This document shows, in pieces, positions 1-5,119 of a DNA stretch of 5,988 nt. Position 1 is the first letter of the stretch, and every line of letters starts with the position of its first letter. The translations under genes and the position numbers were made by a program. The notes beneath the pieces are model-generated. The model made no database searches. It was given only the letters and a program-made list of their open reading frames with translations, and was not told where the DNA came from. Source of the stretch: Bacteroidota bacterium (GTDB lineage: Bacteria; Bacteroidota; Bacteroidia; Bacteroidales; VadinHA17); NCBI GenBank assembly GCA_030613125.1, contig JAUWMO010000216.1:1-5988 (forward strand), written 5' to 3'.

Positions 1-1
1 T

Positions 2-154
2 AAACTCAAATGGAAACCGATATTAAGTATAGAGGAAACGATTGAGCTTACAATGAATTGGTATAAAAATTATAAAGATGAAAATGTGTTTGAACTCTGT
101 CAGCGCCAAATTATCCAATATACAACTTTATGGAAGTCACGGAACGAAAATTAA
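2..154 (+). CDS. rfbG: CDP-glucose 4,6-dehydratase, C-terminal fragment
   Basis: This is the last 50 residues of a protein that starts before the window. It reads in frame from base 2 to TAA at 152-154. The visible tail has the family ending: an L-x-W-x-P segment (LKWKP), an acidic helix (SIEETIEL), the WYK motif (NWYKNYKD), and a final helix with C-x-x-x-I-I-Q-Y. Family members are cytosolic NAD-dependent short-chain dehydrogenases/reductases. They convert CDP-glucose to CDP-4-keto-6-deoxyglucose, the first step to CDP-dideoxyhexoses of O-antigen and capsule. The catalytic Tyr-x-x-x-Lys and the NAD-binding loop lie outside the window, so the call rests on the tail alone. The next ORF starts 25 bp inside this one, as is common in sugar-nucleotide operons. 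A related SDR sugar dehydratase is the main alternative. It is not a phage-type gene and implies adjoining host DNA. Confidence 0.72.
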   Translation, partial: KLKWKPILSIEETIELTMNWYKNYKDENVFELCQRQIIQYTTLWKSRNEN

Positions 155-282
155 AAGGAACTTTTGAAATTACTAAACCAACAGCAGACCCTAAAAAAGA
201 TACTGAACCAGCAGCAGGATCTAAACCAGTAACAGGATCTGTGAAAGCAGAAACAGGATCTGAGGCTGCAAAACAGGATTAG
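130..282 (+). CDS. Short chimeric ORF: epimerase-like N-terminus fused to repeat tail
   Basis: This 50-residue ORF starts at the only ATG in its frame, since an in-frame stop lies at 91-93. It overlaps the dehydratase gene by 25 bp. Residues 1-14 (MEVTERKLKGTFEI) resemble the N-terminus of dTDP-4-dehydrorhamnose 3,5-epimerase family proteins, which often follow CDP-glucose 4,6-dehydratase. In that family an aromatic/acidic stretch with D-x-R-G should come next. Instead, residues 16-50 are a Lys/Pro/Ala/Thr/Gly low-complexity tail with repeated GS steps, ending in TAG. No cupin core is present, so this cannot be a working epimerase. I infer a broken epimerase gene reading into unrelated, probably phage, DNA with the joint near 165-180. 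An intact small gene of unknown function or an assembly chimera are the alternatives. Confidence 0.5.
   Translation: MEVTERKLKGTFEITKPTADPKKDTEPAAGSKPVTGSVKAETGSEAAKQD
215..279 (+). repeat. Degenerate short tandem repeat (CAGGATCT)
   Basis: CAGGAT occurs at 215-220, 233-238, 254-259 and 274-279, with steps of 18, 21 and 20 bases. The first three copies extend to CAGGATCT and read as Gly-Ser in the 130-282 ORF. The fourth falls out of frame because its step is not a multiple of three, and this produces the Lys-Gln-Asp-stop ending. It is too short and irregular for a CRISPR array. Confidence 0.6.
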
Positions 283-326
283 ATTTGCACTTTTTGGACC
301 TATTTTTTAACTAATACTTTTTAATT

Positions 327-746
327 ATGAAAAGATTAATTTTCTTAATTCCAATGTTGTTGATTAGCCTGGGCTTGTTTGCTCAGGAAGTATTACCACC
401 TGTACCAGAAACACCCTGGGAGGCTATTGGTCAATTCAGTTATCTGATTGGATCATTTCCAGGCGTAGTGGTACTCATGCTTTTCTTTGTACCCTTTATA
501 TTAGGGATACTGAATATCCAAGGTAAATTTCTGAAGTATCTGTTTACCATATTAGCAGTAGGGATACTGGTAGGGGCAGCATTCTTCTTTAGCTTTGGAT
601 ATTTATATGATTCACAGTGGTGGACAATTCCATTAAATGTAGCCTTTCTGATGCTTATACAGATAGGCATATTTTCATGGTGGGTTGCACGTGATATTAT
701 GGATAAAATTTACGAGAAATTCAATCCCTGGAAACCAACAGAATAA
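327..746 (+). CDS. Signal-peptide-bearing polytopic membrane protein, holin-like
   Basis: This 139-residue protein begins with a signal peptide (residues 1-20: Lys-Arg, a hydrophobic core, then LFA-Q with likely cleavage near residue 19 or 20). A short Pro-rich stretch (PPVPETPW) follows, then three hydrophobic segments at about 44-64, 69-92 and 99-120, and a charged tail (DKIYEKFNPWKPTE). It sits first in a compact phage operon, 6 nt ahead of a membrane-anchored spanin-like gene. Small multi-spanning proteins in that position are often holins, which make the inner-membrane lesion that starts lysis. Signal-peptide holins are known among phages, but nothing in this sequence proves the role. 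A membrane protein of the phage particle or a prophage immunity protein are alternatives. ATG 327 is chosen because it gives the full signal peptide. The 44-base gap upstream is T-rich with no clear Shine-Dalgarno site. Confidence 0.55.
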   Translation: MKRLIFLIPMLLISLGLFAQEVLPPVPETPWEAIGQFSYLIGSFPGVVVLMLFFVPFILGILNIQGKFLKYLFTILAVGILVGAAFFFSFGYLYDSQWWTIPLNVAFLMLIQIGIFSWWVARDIMDKIYEKFNPWKPTE

Positions 747-752
747 AATAGG

Positions 753-1340
753 ATGAAAAATGTTGGGTATATTGTTGGGACAGTGGTTGCCATTGTGCTG
801 TTGATTCTTGCTTTTAATTTCGGTAAAAAACAGTGTGAAGATTATGTTGCTGAAATAAAAAGACAGATTGACAGTATAATGGCACTACCGCCCGATACGG
901 TTACTGTGACAGATACTATTTTCCCGGAGCCTGAAATCAAATGGTTTATTAAGGAAGTATTTGTCCCGGTTCCCGTTCCAGATAAACCTGGTTTAAATAC
1001 TTACCAGGATAGCCTTATAAATAATGAACTGGCTATTTATGTGAATGATACTATCCAGGGATATCTGCTTAATAGGGCAATAGGTTATAAATTATTTGTC
1101 CCAAAGATCATTACTGAGACAACTACAATTTTTGAGCAGGTACCAGTCATTATAAAGGAACCAATAGCTATGAACGGTATTTTGATAGGTACAGCAGTGG
1201 GAGGGGGGAATGCATTTGCCTGGTCTATTGGTGGGGCATACAAAAAGGGGCGAAGCCAGTTTGGAATAGATTATTTGAGATTTAATAATACAAGTAATTG
1301 GATGATTACATATAAATACATGGTTTTTAAGACTAAATAA
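753..1340 (+). CDS. N-anchored envelope protein, spanin-like candidate
   Basis: This 195-residue protein has one N-terminal membrane segment (about residues 5-23) and a short charged helical stretch (24-43). A Thr/Val/Asp-rich strand segment follows (DTVTVTDTI, 48-56), then a Pro-Val linker (VPVPVPDKPG, about 71-80). The central domain has a second Thr-rich stretch (TETTTIFEQVPVIIKEP), and the C-terminal 50 or so residues are Gly- and aromatic-rich. They alternate in a way that suggests short beta strands (GTAVGGGNAFAWSIGGAYKK, then a YLRFNN strand). The topology is an inner-membrane anchor with a long periplasmic part, and the strands might reach the outer membrane. This fits a spanin-like role, joining or fusing the two membranes late in lysis. 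I infer this from topology and from the holin-like gene just upstream. It carries no lipobox. It resembles anonymous Bacteroidota phage membrane proteins with Pro-Val linkers, and the function is unproven. Confidence 0.5.
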   Translation: MKNVGYIVGTVVAIVLLILAFNFGKKQCEDYVAEIKRQIDSIMALPPDTVTVTDTIFPEPEIKWFIKEVFVPVPVPDKPGLNTYQDSLINNELAIYVNDTIQGYLLNRAIGYKLFVPKIITETTTIFEQVPVIIKEPIAMNGILIGTAVGGGNAFAWSIGGAYKKGRSQFGIDYLRFNNTSNWMITYKYMVFKTK

Positions 1341-1343
1341 GAT

Positions 1344-2522
1344 ATGCCCATAACATTAGCAGATACAAGAATAACAGTGGAATTCCAGGGAGGCGACCCG
1401 AAAGGGGACAGCTGGGATGATCCCTTTACCCTGGATGATATTGTTGCTGCTTCCGTTGCTGGCAGCTGGGACCCGGCAGTAACAAAACAGGGTATTCAGT
1501 ATCTTATCCCGTATTCATTATACATTGAGGGTGCAGACACCTTTTTTTTAGCAGAAGATTGCCAGGTTTATTTTGAGTATGTTGCTGGAGTAGATGCATG
1601 GAGATTACGTATTACGGATTGTTATTTCAAAAGCCAAGGGGGTGATCATGGTATGTCTTGGTCTAATGATTTTGTTATTGGGCACAATAGATTATATATA
1701 ATCCCAGGAGACGGATATATTGAAAACTCGAAATTTACAAGATTTAGATATGTAGATTTTGGTGGTTCTATTAGTAATAATTTAATAATAAAGAAAACAG
1801 TTTTTGAAGACTGTGATTTAAATAATATTGCATCTAATAATTATGTTGAAGTAGAAAATATTACAATAGTTGATTCCGGGGCTAATAATATTTATCCAGC
1901 CTATGATTTTGTAAGTGCTGAAAATATAACAATGATAGATTGCCCGGTGGGTGTTTACATCTATACCCTTCAAACATTAAATATAAGAAAACTAAAACTC
2001 ATAAATGTCACTAATCATCTTCAATTCAGACCAAATAAAGCCAATCAAGTATTAAATTGCTTTGATTCAAATATTGATATATCATCATACAAGTATGTAT
2101 TAGGTGGGACAGGTGATATTACAACAAACAATATATCAACTTTTAAGATAAATATTGCTGATGGTGATGGTGGAACAGCAAAACTATACGATAAAGACGA
2201 TAACCTGGTATTCTCGGAAGCCTTGAGCGGGGAATTGGAAAAAGAAGTTGTATTTGAAATGATGGAATTTGATGTTGCTGATTCAGAAATCACAAAAGAA
2301 CTTTTAACAACCTTTGAACCTTTTAAGCTTGTAGTATCAAAAGGGAATTACAGAGATTTAATCATACCAGATATTATAGTTAACCCAGGAGAACAGACAC
2401 GTATTTTTGCAGAGATAGTTGAGCCTATATACTACCAACAATCAATTAGTGGTAGTGTATCAGTTGATGAAGTACCAGGAAAAGTTGAAACAGTAAAAGT
2501 AACAGGAACCAAAAATAATTAA
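1344..2522 (+). CDS. Right-handed beta-helix protein, candidate phage tail spike or fibre
   Basis: This 392-residue protein starts 3 nt after the previous stop. An N-terminal region (about 1-70) with several Asp/Gly/Trp turns may be a capping or attachment domain. Residues about 75-260 form repeated short strands with Asn/Asp/Ile steps (ENSKFTRFRYVDF, KKTVFEDCDLNN, ENITIVDSGANN, ENITMIDCPVG, RKLKLINVTNH). This is the coil pattern of pectin-lyase-like beta-helices. Residues about 265-360 look like a separate beta-sandwich, followed by a Ser/Val tail (QSISGSVSVDEVPGKVE). Phage beta-helices are usually tail spikes or fibres that bind or cleave surface glycans. No catalytic residues can be assigned here, so binding versus enzyme activity is open. 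The middle section uses many AAT/ATA/TTA codons and is visibly more AT-rich than the start, suggesting the glycan-facing part was exchanged. There is no signal peptide, as expected for a virion protein. Confidence 0.6.
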   Translation: MPITLADTRITVEFQGGDPKGDSWDDPFTLDDIVAASVAGSWDPAVTKQGIQYLIPYSLYIEGADTFFLAEDCQVYFEYVAGVDAWRLRITDCYFKSQGGDHGMSWSNDFVIGHNRLYIIPGDGYIENSKFTRFRYVDFGGSISNNLIIKKTVFEDCDLNNIASNNYVEVENITIVDSGANNIYPAYDFVSAENITMIDCPVGVYIYTLQTLNIRKLKLINVTNHLQFRPNKANQVLNCFDSNIDISSYKYVLGGTGDITTNNISTFKINIADGDGGTAKLYDKDDNLVFSEALSGELEKEVVFEMMEFDVADSEITKELLTTFEPFKLVVSKGNYRDLIIPDIIVNPGEQTRIFAEIVEPIYYQQSISGSVSVDEVPGKVETVKVTGTKNN

Positions 2523-2526
2523 AATC

Positions 2527-2847
2527 ATGGGAGCAAATAGCATAGAGATTTACCGGAAAAATTCAGCAACAATAATCTGTACAGTAACAGGTCTCGAAGA
2601 CCTAGTGGATTATGTTGCTACACTTACCGCAAAGGTGAATAAAAACGATACCACAGCAGTAATAACAAAGGTCGGTTCAATTATAGGGCTTGTAATAACC
2701 TTTATTCTTACATCAGCAGAAACGGACAAAGCTTTCAATATCCTTAATTATGATATTGTGATTGCAAAACCAGTAGCAGAAGAGGATCCTATTGTGTACA
2801 CTGTTGTCCAGGATGTTTTAGAAATAAAAAAATCGATAGCAAATTAA
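2527..2847 (+). CDS. Small Ig-like beta-sandwich protein, BppU N-terminal-like
   Basis: This 106-residue protein has alternating strands and turns along its length: IEIYRKNSATIICTVTG, then DYVATLTAKVNKND, then IGLVITFILTSAETDKA, then NYDIVIAKP, ending VYTVVQDVLEIKKS. This pattern resembles the N-terminal domain of baseplate upper protein BppU and related phage adaptor modules: a hydrophobic strand, 'T-A-x-V' strands, a Leu/Thr strand closing on 'LTSAETDKA', and a final strand before a short linker. The match is by eye and the family is very divergent. The gene starts 4 nt after the beta-helix gene, and the next start directly abuts its TAA. Its likely role, inferred from neighbourhood, is an adaptor or accessory subunit for the beta-helix spike at the tail tip. 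There is no signal peptide or membrane segment. Confidence 0.45.
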   Translation: MGANSIEIYRKNSATIICTVTGLEDLVDYVATLTAKVNKNDTTAVITKVGSIIGLVITFILTSAETDKAFNILNYDIVIAKPVAEEDPIVYTVVQDVLEIKKSIAN

Positions 2848-3165
2848 ATGAATCAATTTACAGACAGACAGCTATTGGAGCAGATTCATCATGATCAGCA
2901 GCAGCAGACCCTTGAGTTTAAGGATCTGAAAAAATCTCATTATGAACTCAAAAATTCCGTTACTGAATTGGATCATACTATCAGGGGTACGAAAGCTGAA
3001 AGGGAAAGCGGTAAGGGAGGGATGGCTAAACAGGTCCAGAATAATACTGAATGTATCCATGCTATCAAGAAAAAGCAGTACAAAATAACTACCTGGGGAG
3101 TGGTTATTGTCACAGCCTTAAATATGGCAATTCTAGCTGCCAAATCATTTTTTAAAAACGGATAA
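2848..3165 (+). CDS. Coiled-coil protein with C-terminal membrane anchor
   Basis: This 105-residue protein is directly abutted to the previous stop (TAA then ATG). Residues 1-60 are charged and Gln-rich with heptad-like Leu/Val spacing (LLEQIHHDQQQQTLEFKDL, then SVTELDHTIRG), pointing to a coiled coil. A short Gly/Lys loop follows (about 52-60), then another helix. One hydrophobic segment (about 82-98, TTWGVVIVTALNMAILAA) precedes a short basic end (KSFFKNG). The plan of a helical body and a C-terminal anchor resembles XhlA-type phage lysis accessory proteins and some holin-associated proteins. The similarity is architectural only. A tail-associated membrane-contact protein is an alternative. 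Its position between tail-type genes and an HNH gene fits either. Confidence 0.5.
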   Translation: MNQFTDRQLLEQIHHDQQQQTLEFKDLKKSHYELKNSVTELDHTIRGTKAERESGKGGMAKQVQNNTECIHAIKKKQYKITTWGVVIVTALNMAILAAKSFFKNG

Positions 3166-3170
3166 GATTA

Positions 3171-3455
3171 ATGCTTGCCAGGATCAATAAAAAGATGCGG
3201 AAGCAGTCCAGAGTGCCTACCCAGGCCAAGAAGATCTATCAGGAGATATATAATACCCCCAGGTGGACTAAACTGCGTAATTGGTACATCCGGAATCACC
3301 CCTTCTGTGAGGATTGCTTGGAGAAGAACCCACAACAAACAAAAATAGCCCAGGAAGTTCACCATGTCATTCCCTGGGCTACCGGATCTACCCCTGCTGA
3401 ACAGGAAGACCTGGCTTATGATCCGGATAATTTAAGGGCTTTATGTGTAGAATGA
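3171..3455 (+). CDS. Phage HNH endonuclease interrupted by TGA at a conserved Cys
   Basis: As read, this is a 94-residue protein. It has the YN-x-x-x-W-x-x-L-R start typical of phage HNH proteins (YNTPRWTKLR, 27-36), a first zinc pair C46-x-x-C49 (FCEDC), the VHH-x-IPW core with H64/H65, and D-x-D-N-L at 84-88 with N87. The first Cys of the last pair is C92 (LCVE). The family continues C-H there, but codon 95 is TGA (3453-3455). Beyond it the frame stays open as HKVADRKFNILL to TAA at 3492-3494, the expected continuation. Ending at 94 removes a zinc ligand and the third catalytic His, so that product should be inactive. Such proteins often sit next to terminase genes and assist DNA packaging, but no terminase is visible here. 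The simplest reading is a nonsense mutation. UGA followed by C is a leaky context, so some read-through is possible. The 107-codon form would overlap the facing gene by 17 bp. Confidence 0.8.
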   Translation: MLARINKKMRKQSRVPTQAKKIYQEIYNTPRWTKLRNWYIRNHPFCEDCLEKNPQQTKIAQEVHHVIPWATGSTPAEQEDLAYDPDNLRALCVE

Positions 3456-3471
3456 CATAAAGTAGCAGATA

Positions 3472-3502
3472 GGAAATTTAATATTCTTCTCTAAATGTTT
3501 CC
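3472..3502 (+). other. Weak imperfect hairpin downstream of the HNH TGA
   Basis: GGAAATTTA (3472-3480) can pair with TAAA plus TTTCC (3492-3495 and 3498-3502). This gives nine pairs with a two-base bulge (TG, 3496-3497) and an 11-base loop. It begins 16 bases after the in-frame TGA and spans the 3' ends of both convergent genes. It is mostly A:T pairs with no U-tract, so it is a poor terminator. The loop has no G, so it does not match the usual bacterial SECIS pattern. It may be chance pairing in AT-rich DNA. Confidence 0.2.
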
Positions 3503-4074
3503 CAAGTCATCATGCCTCTGGCCATTACTCTGTCATTCCTTATATATAAAGTATCCTGTCTACTAATATCATCTGTATATCCTTTATAAAAATCGTAGTC
3601 ATGATATACATACCAGTAATAATTTCCGATAAATATATCTTTTTTTTCATCATATTTACCCTCGTATGTTTGGTAAAAACAACCCTTTATTGAGCCATCT
3701 TGGCTGCCAGTATTATTAGATGTCTCTTTAATAAAAACCATTGAAGTTTTAGGGGTATACGACATATAAAAACGCTCTTCATTTATTTCTCCTGACACAA
3801 TTTTAGCTATATGATAAGAAGTATCTACTTCACACTTAAATGATGAAGGATATTCTTCTATAGTAATGACATTAAAACAAATATTACAATTAGGAAAATC
3901 AAAAGGCTTGACCATACAATCACATATTGAATCATATACATAAGCATTGCGTTTTTCGTATAAATGAATTGTCCATTCTCCCATTAAAAAATGAGGATTG
4001 TTTTGCATAATTACCGGTTCCTTCTCACATCCAATAAATAAGGCTATAGTAATAATTAAAATAATATATTTCAT
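3478..4074 (-). CDS. Cys-rich lipoprotein, unknown function
   Basis: This 198-residue protein has a lipoprotein signal: a hydrophobic stretch (residues 3-14) and lipobox LFIGC with acylated Cys16. The residues that follow (EKEP) are charged, as in some surface-exposed Bacteroidota lipoproteins. After the linker, HFLMGEWTIHLYEK (28-41) resembles the opening strand of lipocalin-like lipoproteins, and the rest is rich in aromatic beta strands (YEGKYDEKKDIFIGNYYWY). Cys51, Cys53, Cys63 and Cys66 form a C-x-C-x9-C-x2-C cluster, with Cys81 further on. That is unusual for a small lipoprotein and suggests disulfides or metal binding. Its start region is near-identical to that of the next lipoprotein gene upstream. 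It is convergent with the phage operon and would overlap the HNH read-through frame. I do not recognise a family. A lysogeny-conversion or superinfection-exclusion role is a guess from position. Confidence 0.75.
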   Translation of the reverse strand: MKYIILIITIALFIGCEKEPVIMQNNPHFLMGEWTIHLYEKRNAYVYDSICDCMVKPFDFPNCNICFNVITIEEYPSSFKCEVDTSYHIAKIVSGEINEERFYMSYTPKTSMVFIKETSNNTGSQDGSIKGCFYQTYEGKYDEKKDIFIGNYYWYVYHDYDFYKGYTDDISRQDTLYIRNDRVMARGMMTWETFREEY

Positions 4075-4098
4075 GATTTTGGTGTTTAATTAATATAT
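4058..4098 (-). repeat. Leader repeat copy 1 at a lipoprotein start
   Basis: This 41-base segment matches 4561-4601 at 38 of 41 positions. On the minus strand it covers the 24 bases before the ATG at 4074 and the first codons (Met-Lys-Tyr-Ile-Ile). Its core before the start is A-rich (ACACCAAAATC) behind an ATTAATTAA stretch, with no GGAGG-like site. It likely serves as a translation initiation region, and possibly as a promoter end, shared by the two lipoprotein genes. The identity outside the coding codons suggests duplication or selection on the leader. Confidence 0.7.
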
Positions 4099-4109
4099 TG
4101 AATCGTTTG

Positions 4110-4577
4110 TTATTTGAACTGGTATTTAAGTACATTATCATCAAGTATCTGAACAGCATAATCAAATACTCTCTTAGGCCGGGTTTTATCATTCTGATAA
4201 ATTACCCTATCCCAGTCATCAGTATCTACTGATGATGCGGCTACATAACCAGCCCACATTGTTATTTGGCTTTTAACTTTGTCTGTGATACCCCAAAAGG
4301 CTGTCAGTCGAATATATTCATCAAATTCATGAACTTTATACATAGCTCTTGTTCCTTCATCAATCAGAATTTCTTCAGTCTGGAATCCACCATCGAAAGT
4401 AGTTGTCATAACTCCGCTTTTATTGAATATGGCTTTGATTGAGTTAATTTCATATGCCAATACTATTGAATTAGTGCCTTCAGGTACGTTATACTGAGGT
4501 TTAACATTAATATAACTTTGATAAGTAAAGCAAGATGTCATTAAAATTACGAATAATAAAAAAATAATATGTTTCAT
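4110..4577 (-). CDS. Lipoprotein, unknown function
   Basis: This 155-residue protein has a lipoprotein signal: Lys2, a hydrophobic stretch at 4-13, and lipobox LMTSC with Cys16. The mature part is a mixed domain with beta stretches (SIVLAYEINSIKAIF, GGFQTEEILIDEGTRAMYKV), a Trp/Gly-rich middle (RLTAFWGITDKVKSQITMW) and an Asp-rich turn (SSVDTDDWDRV) before a C-terminal strand. I recognise no named family. The gene follows the 65-codon gene by 15 nt and precedes the second lipoprotein gene by 35 nt, so the minus block is probably one transcript. The start at 4577 is fixed by the lipobox and by the leader repeat shared with the 4074 start. As an envelope protein on a prophage-like segment, it may alter the lysogen surface (inference only). 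Confidence 0.75.
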   Translation of the reverse strand: MKHIIFLLFVILMTSCFTYQSYINVKPQYNVPEGTNSIVLAYEINSIKAIFNKSGVMTTTFDGGFQTEEILIDEGTRAMYKVHEFDEYIRLTAFWGITDKVKSQITMWAGYVAASSVDTDDWDRVIYQNDKTRPKRVFDYAVQILDDNVLKYQFK

Positions 4578-4601
4578 GATTTTGGTATTTGATTAATATA
4601 T
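4561..4601 (-). repeat. Leader repeat copy 2 at a lipoprotein start
   Basis: This is the partner of 4058-4098, offset by 503 bases. It covers the start of the 4110-4577 gene (Met-Lys-His-Ile-Ile) and the 24 bases before it. It also includes the TAA stop of the upstream 65-codon gene (4593-4595). The three differences from copy 1 are at 4571, 4587 and 4591. The coding sequences beyond it do not appear similar, so the likeness is confined to the start region. Confidence 0.7.
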
Positions 4602-4790
4602 AGTGAGATTTTCTTTTCTCCAAGTGATATTATCCATCCACAGCCTGCTATCTATAAATTCCTGGACTGAAGATATACTAATATTATGCTGCAGACCGGA
4701 AGGAACATGGGTAAATAATACATGGGTATCTGTTACCTGATTTATCCTGATCCTGCCCCCATTGAATGTATCATCCTTTTTAAAGTCCAT
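4593..4790 (-). CDS. Small unknown protein (65 residues)
   Basis: This is a 65-residue cytosolic-looking protein without signal or membrane segment. It starts 3 nt after the stop of the upstream HNH-like gene and ends 15 nt before the lipoprotein start, so it is very likely in the same transcript. The first half alternates hydrophobic residues with Thr and His (GGRIRINQVTDTHVLFTHV), suggesting a small beta-sheet. The second half is a short helix with a Trp-containing end (VQEFIDSRLWMDNITW). I see no catalytic or metal-binding motif and recognise no family. Tight packing and normal codon use support a real gene. Confidence 0.55.
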   Translation of the reverse strand: MDFKKDDTFNGGRIRINQVTDTHVLFTHVPSGLQHNISISSVQEFIDSRLWMDNITWRKENLTIY

Positions 4791-4793
4791 ATT

Positions 4794-5105
4794 TTATGGT
4801 TCAAAAATCAATTTATCCTTATATTCTTTTGTTTTTATCTTCAAATATTGATCTCTTGTCTGAGCCATTAAACTATAAACAGCTGTGCGTATTCTTTCTT
4901 TCTTTTCTTCTTTTATTAATATGTGTTGTTCTATATAGGTAACAAATTCATCAGGCATTAAACTGCCTTTAGCTGCTTGACATATTTTACAAGCATAAAC
5001 TATAATATTACCTCCTTTAAATTTTGGATAGAAGTGTTCTTTAGTACATTTTTCTTCTTGACCACAATACCAACATTTATTAGGATTTCCTTTCTTCATA
5101 TTCAC
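4794..5105 (-). CDS. HNH-type endonuclease-like protein
   Basis: This 103-residue protein has a zinc-finger/HNH arrangement: C11-x-x-C14-G (CWYCG), then K-E-H24-F-x-P (TKEHFYPKF), G-G-N33 and A-C39-x-x-C42 followed by Gln43 and K46-G47. The His24, Asn33 and two Cys pairs fit the HNH_5-like fold that binds one zinc and cuts DNA at a beta-beta-alpha-metal site. Usually the last position reads C-N or C-H, and here it is Gln43, so activity is uncertain. Residues 50-103 are a charged helical extension (EQHILIKEEKKERIRTA) that could bind DNA or a partner. The gene follows a zinc-ribbon gene by 14 nt. Small phage HNH proteins serve in homing or in attack on other DNA. The role here cannot be fixed from sequence. 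Confidence 0.68.
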   Translation of the reverse strand: MNMKKGNPNKCWYCGQEEKCTKEHFYPKFKGGNIIVYACKICQAAKGSLMPDEFVTYIEQHILIKEEKKERIRTAVYSLMAQTRDQYLKIKTKEYKDKLIFEP

Positions 5106-5119
5106 AAAGCAATATTTTA

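Noticed and set aside
215..279. CRISPR array
   Set aside because: Repeat units are under 10 bases with irregular steps of 18-21, and they lie inside an ORF.
284..322. Bacteroidota -33/-7 promoter before the gene at 327
   Set aside because: TTTG at 293-296 with TACTTTTT at 315-322 has acceptable spacing, but it would start RNA at or after the ATG.
440..670. Minus-strand ORF opposite the membrane protein gene
   Set aside because: It lies wholly within a well-supported gene and has low-information sequence.
2045..2293. Minus-strand ORF opposite the beta-helix gene
   Set aside because: It is Ser-rich and a shadow of the coding strand, with no leader or neighbour support.
3168..3365. Minus-strand ORF opposite the HNH gene
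   Set aside because: The plus-strand frame has a recognisable HNH motif, and the opposite frame has none.
3453..3502. Selenocysteine insertion element for the HNH TGA
   Set aside because: The only hairpin after TGA is A:T-rich and bulged. Its loop starts about 25 bases away and lacks a G, and Bacteroidota selenoproteins are uncommon. It is kept only as a possibility to test.
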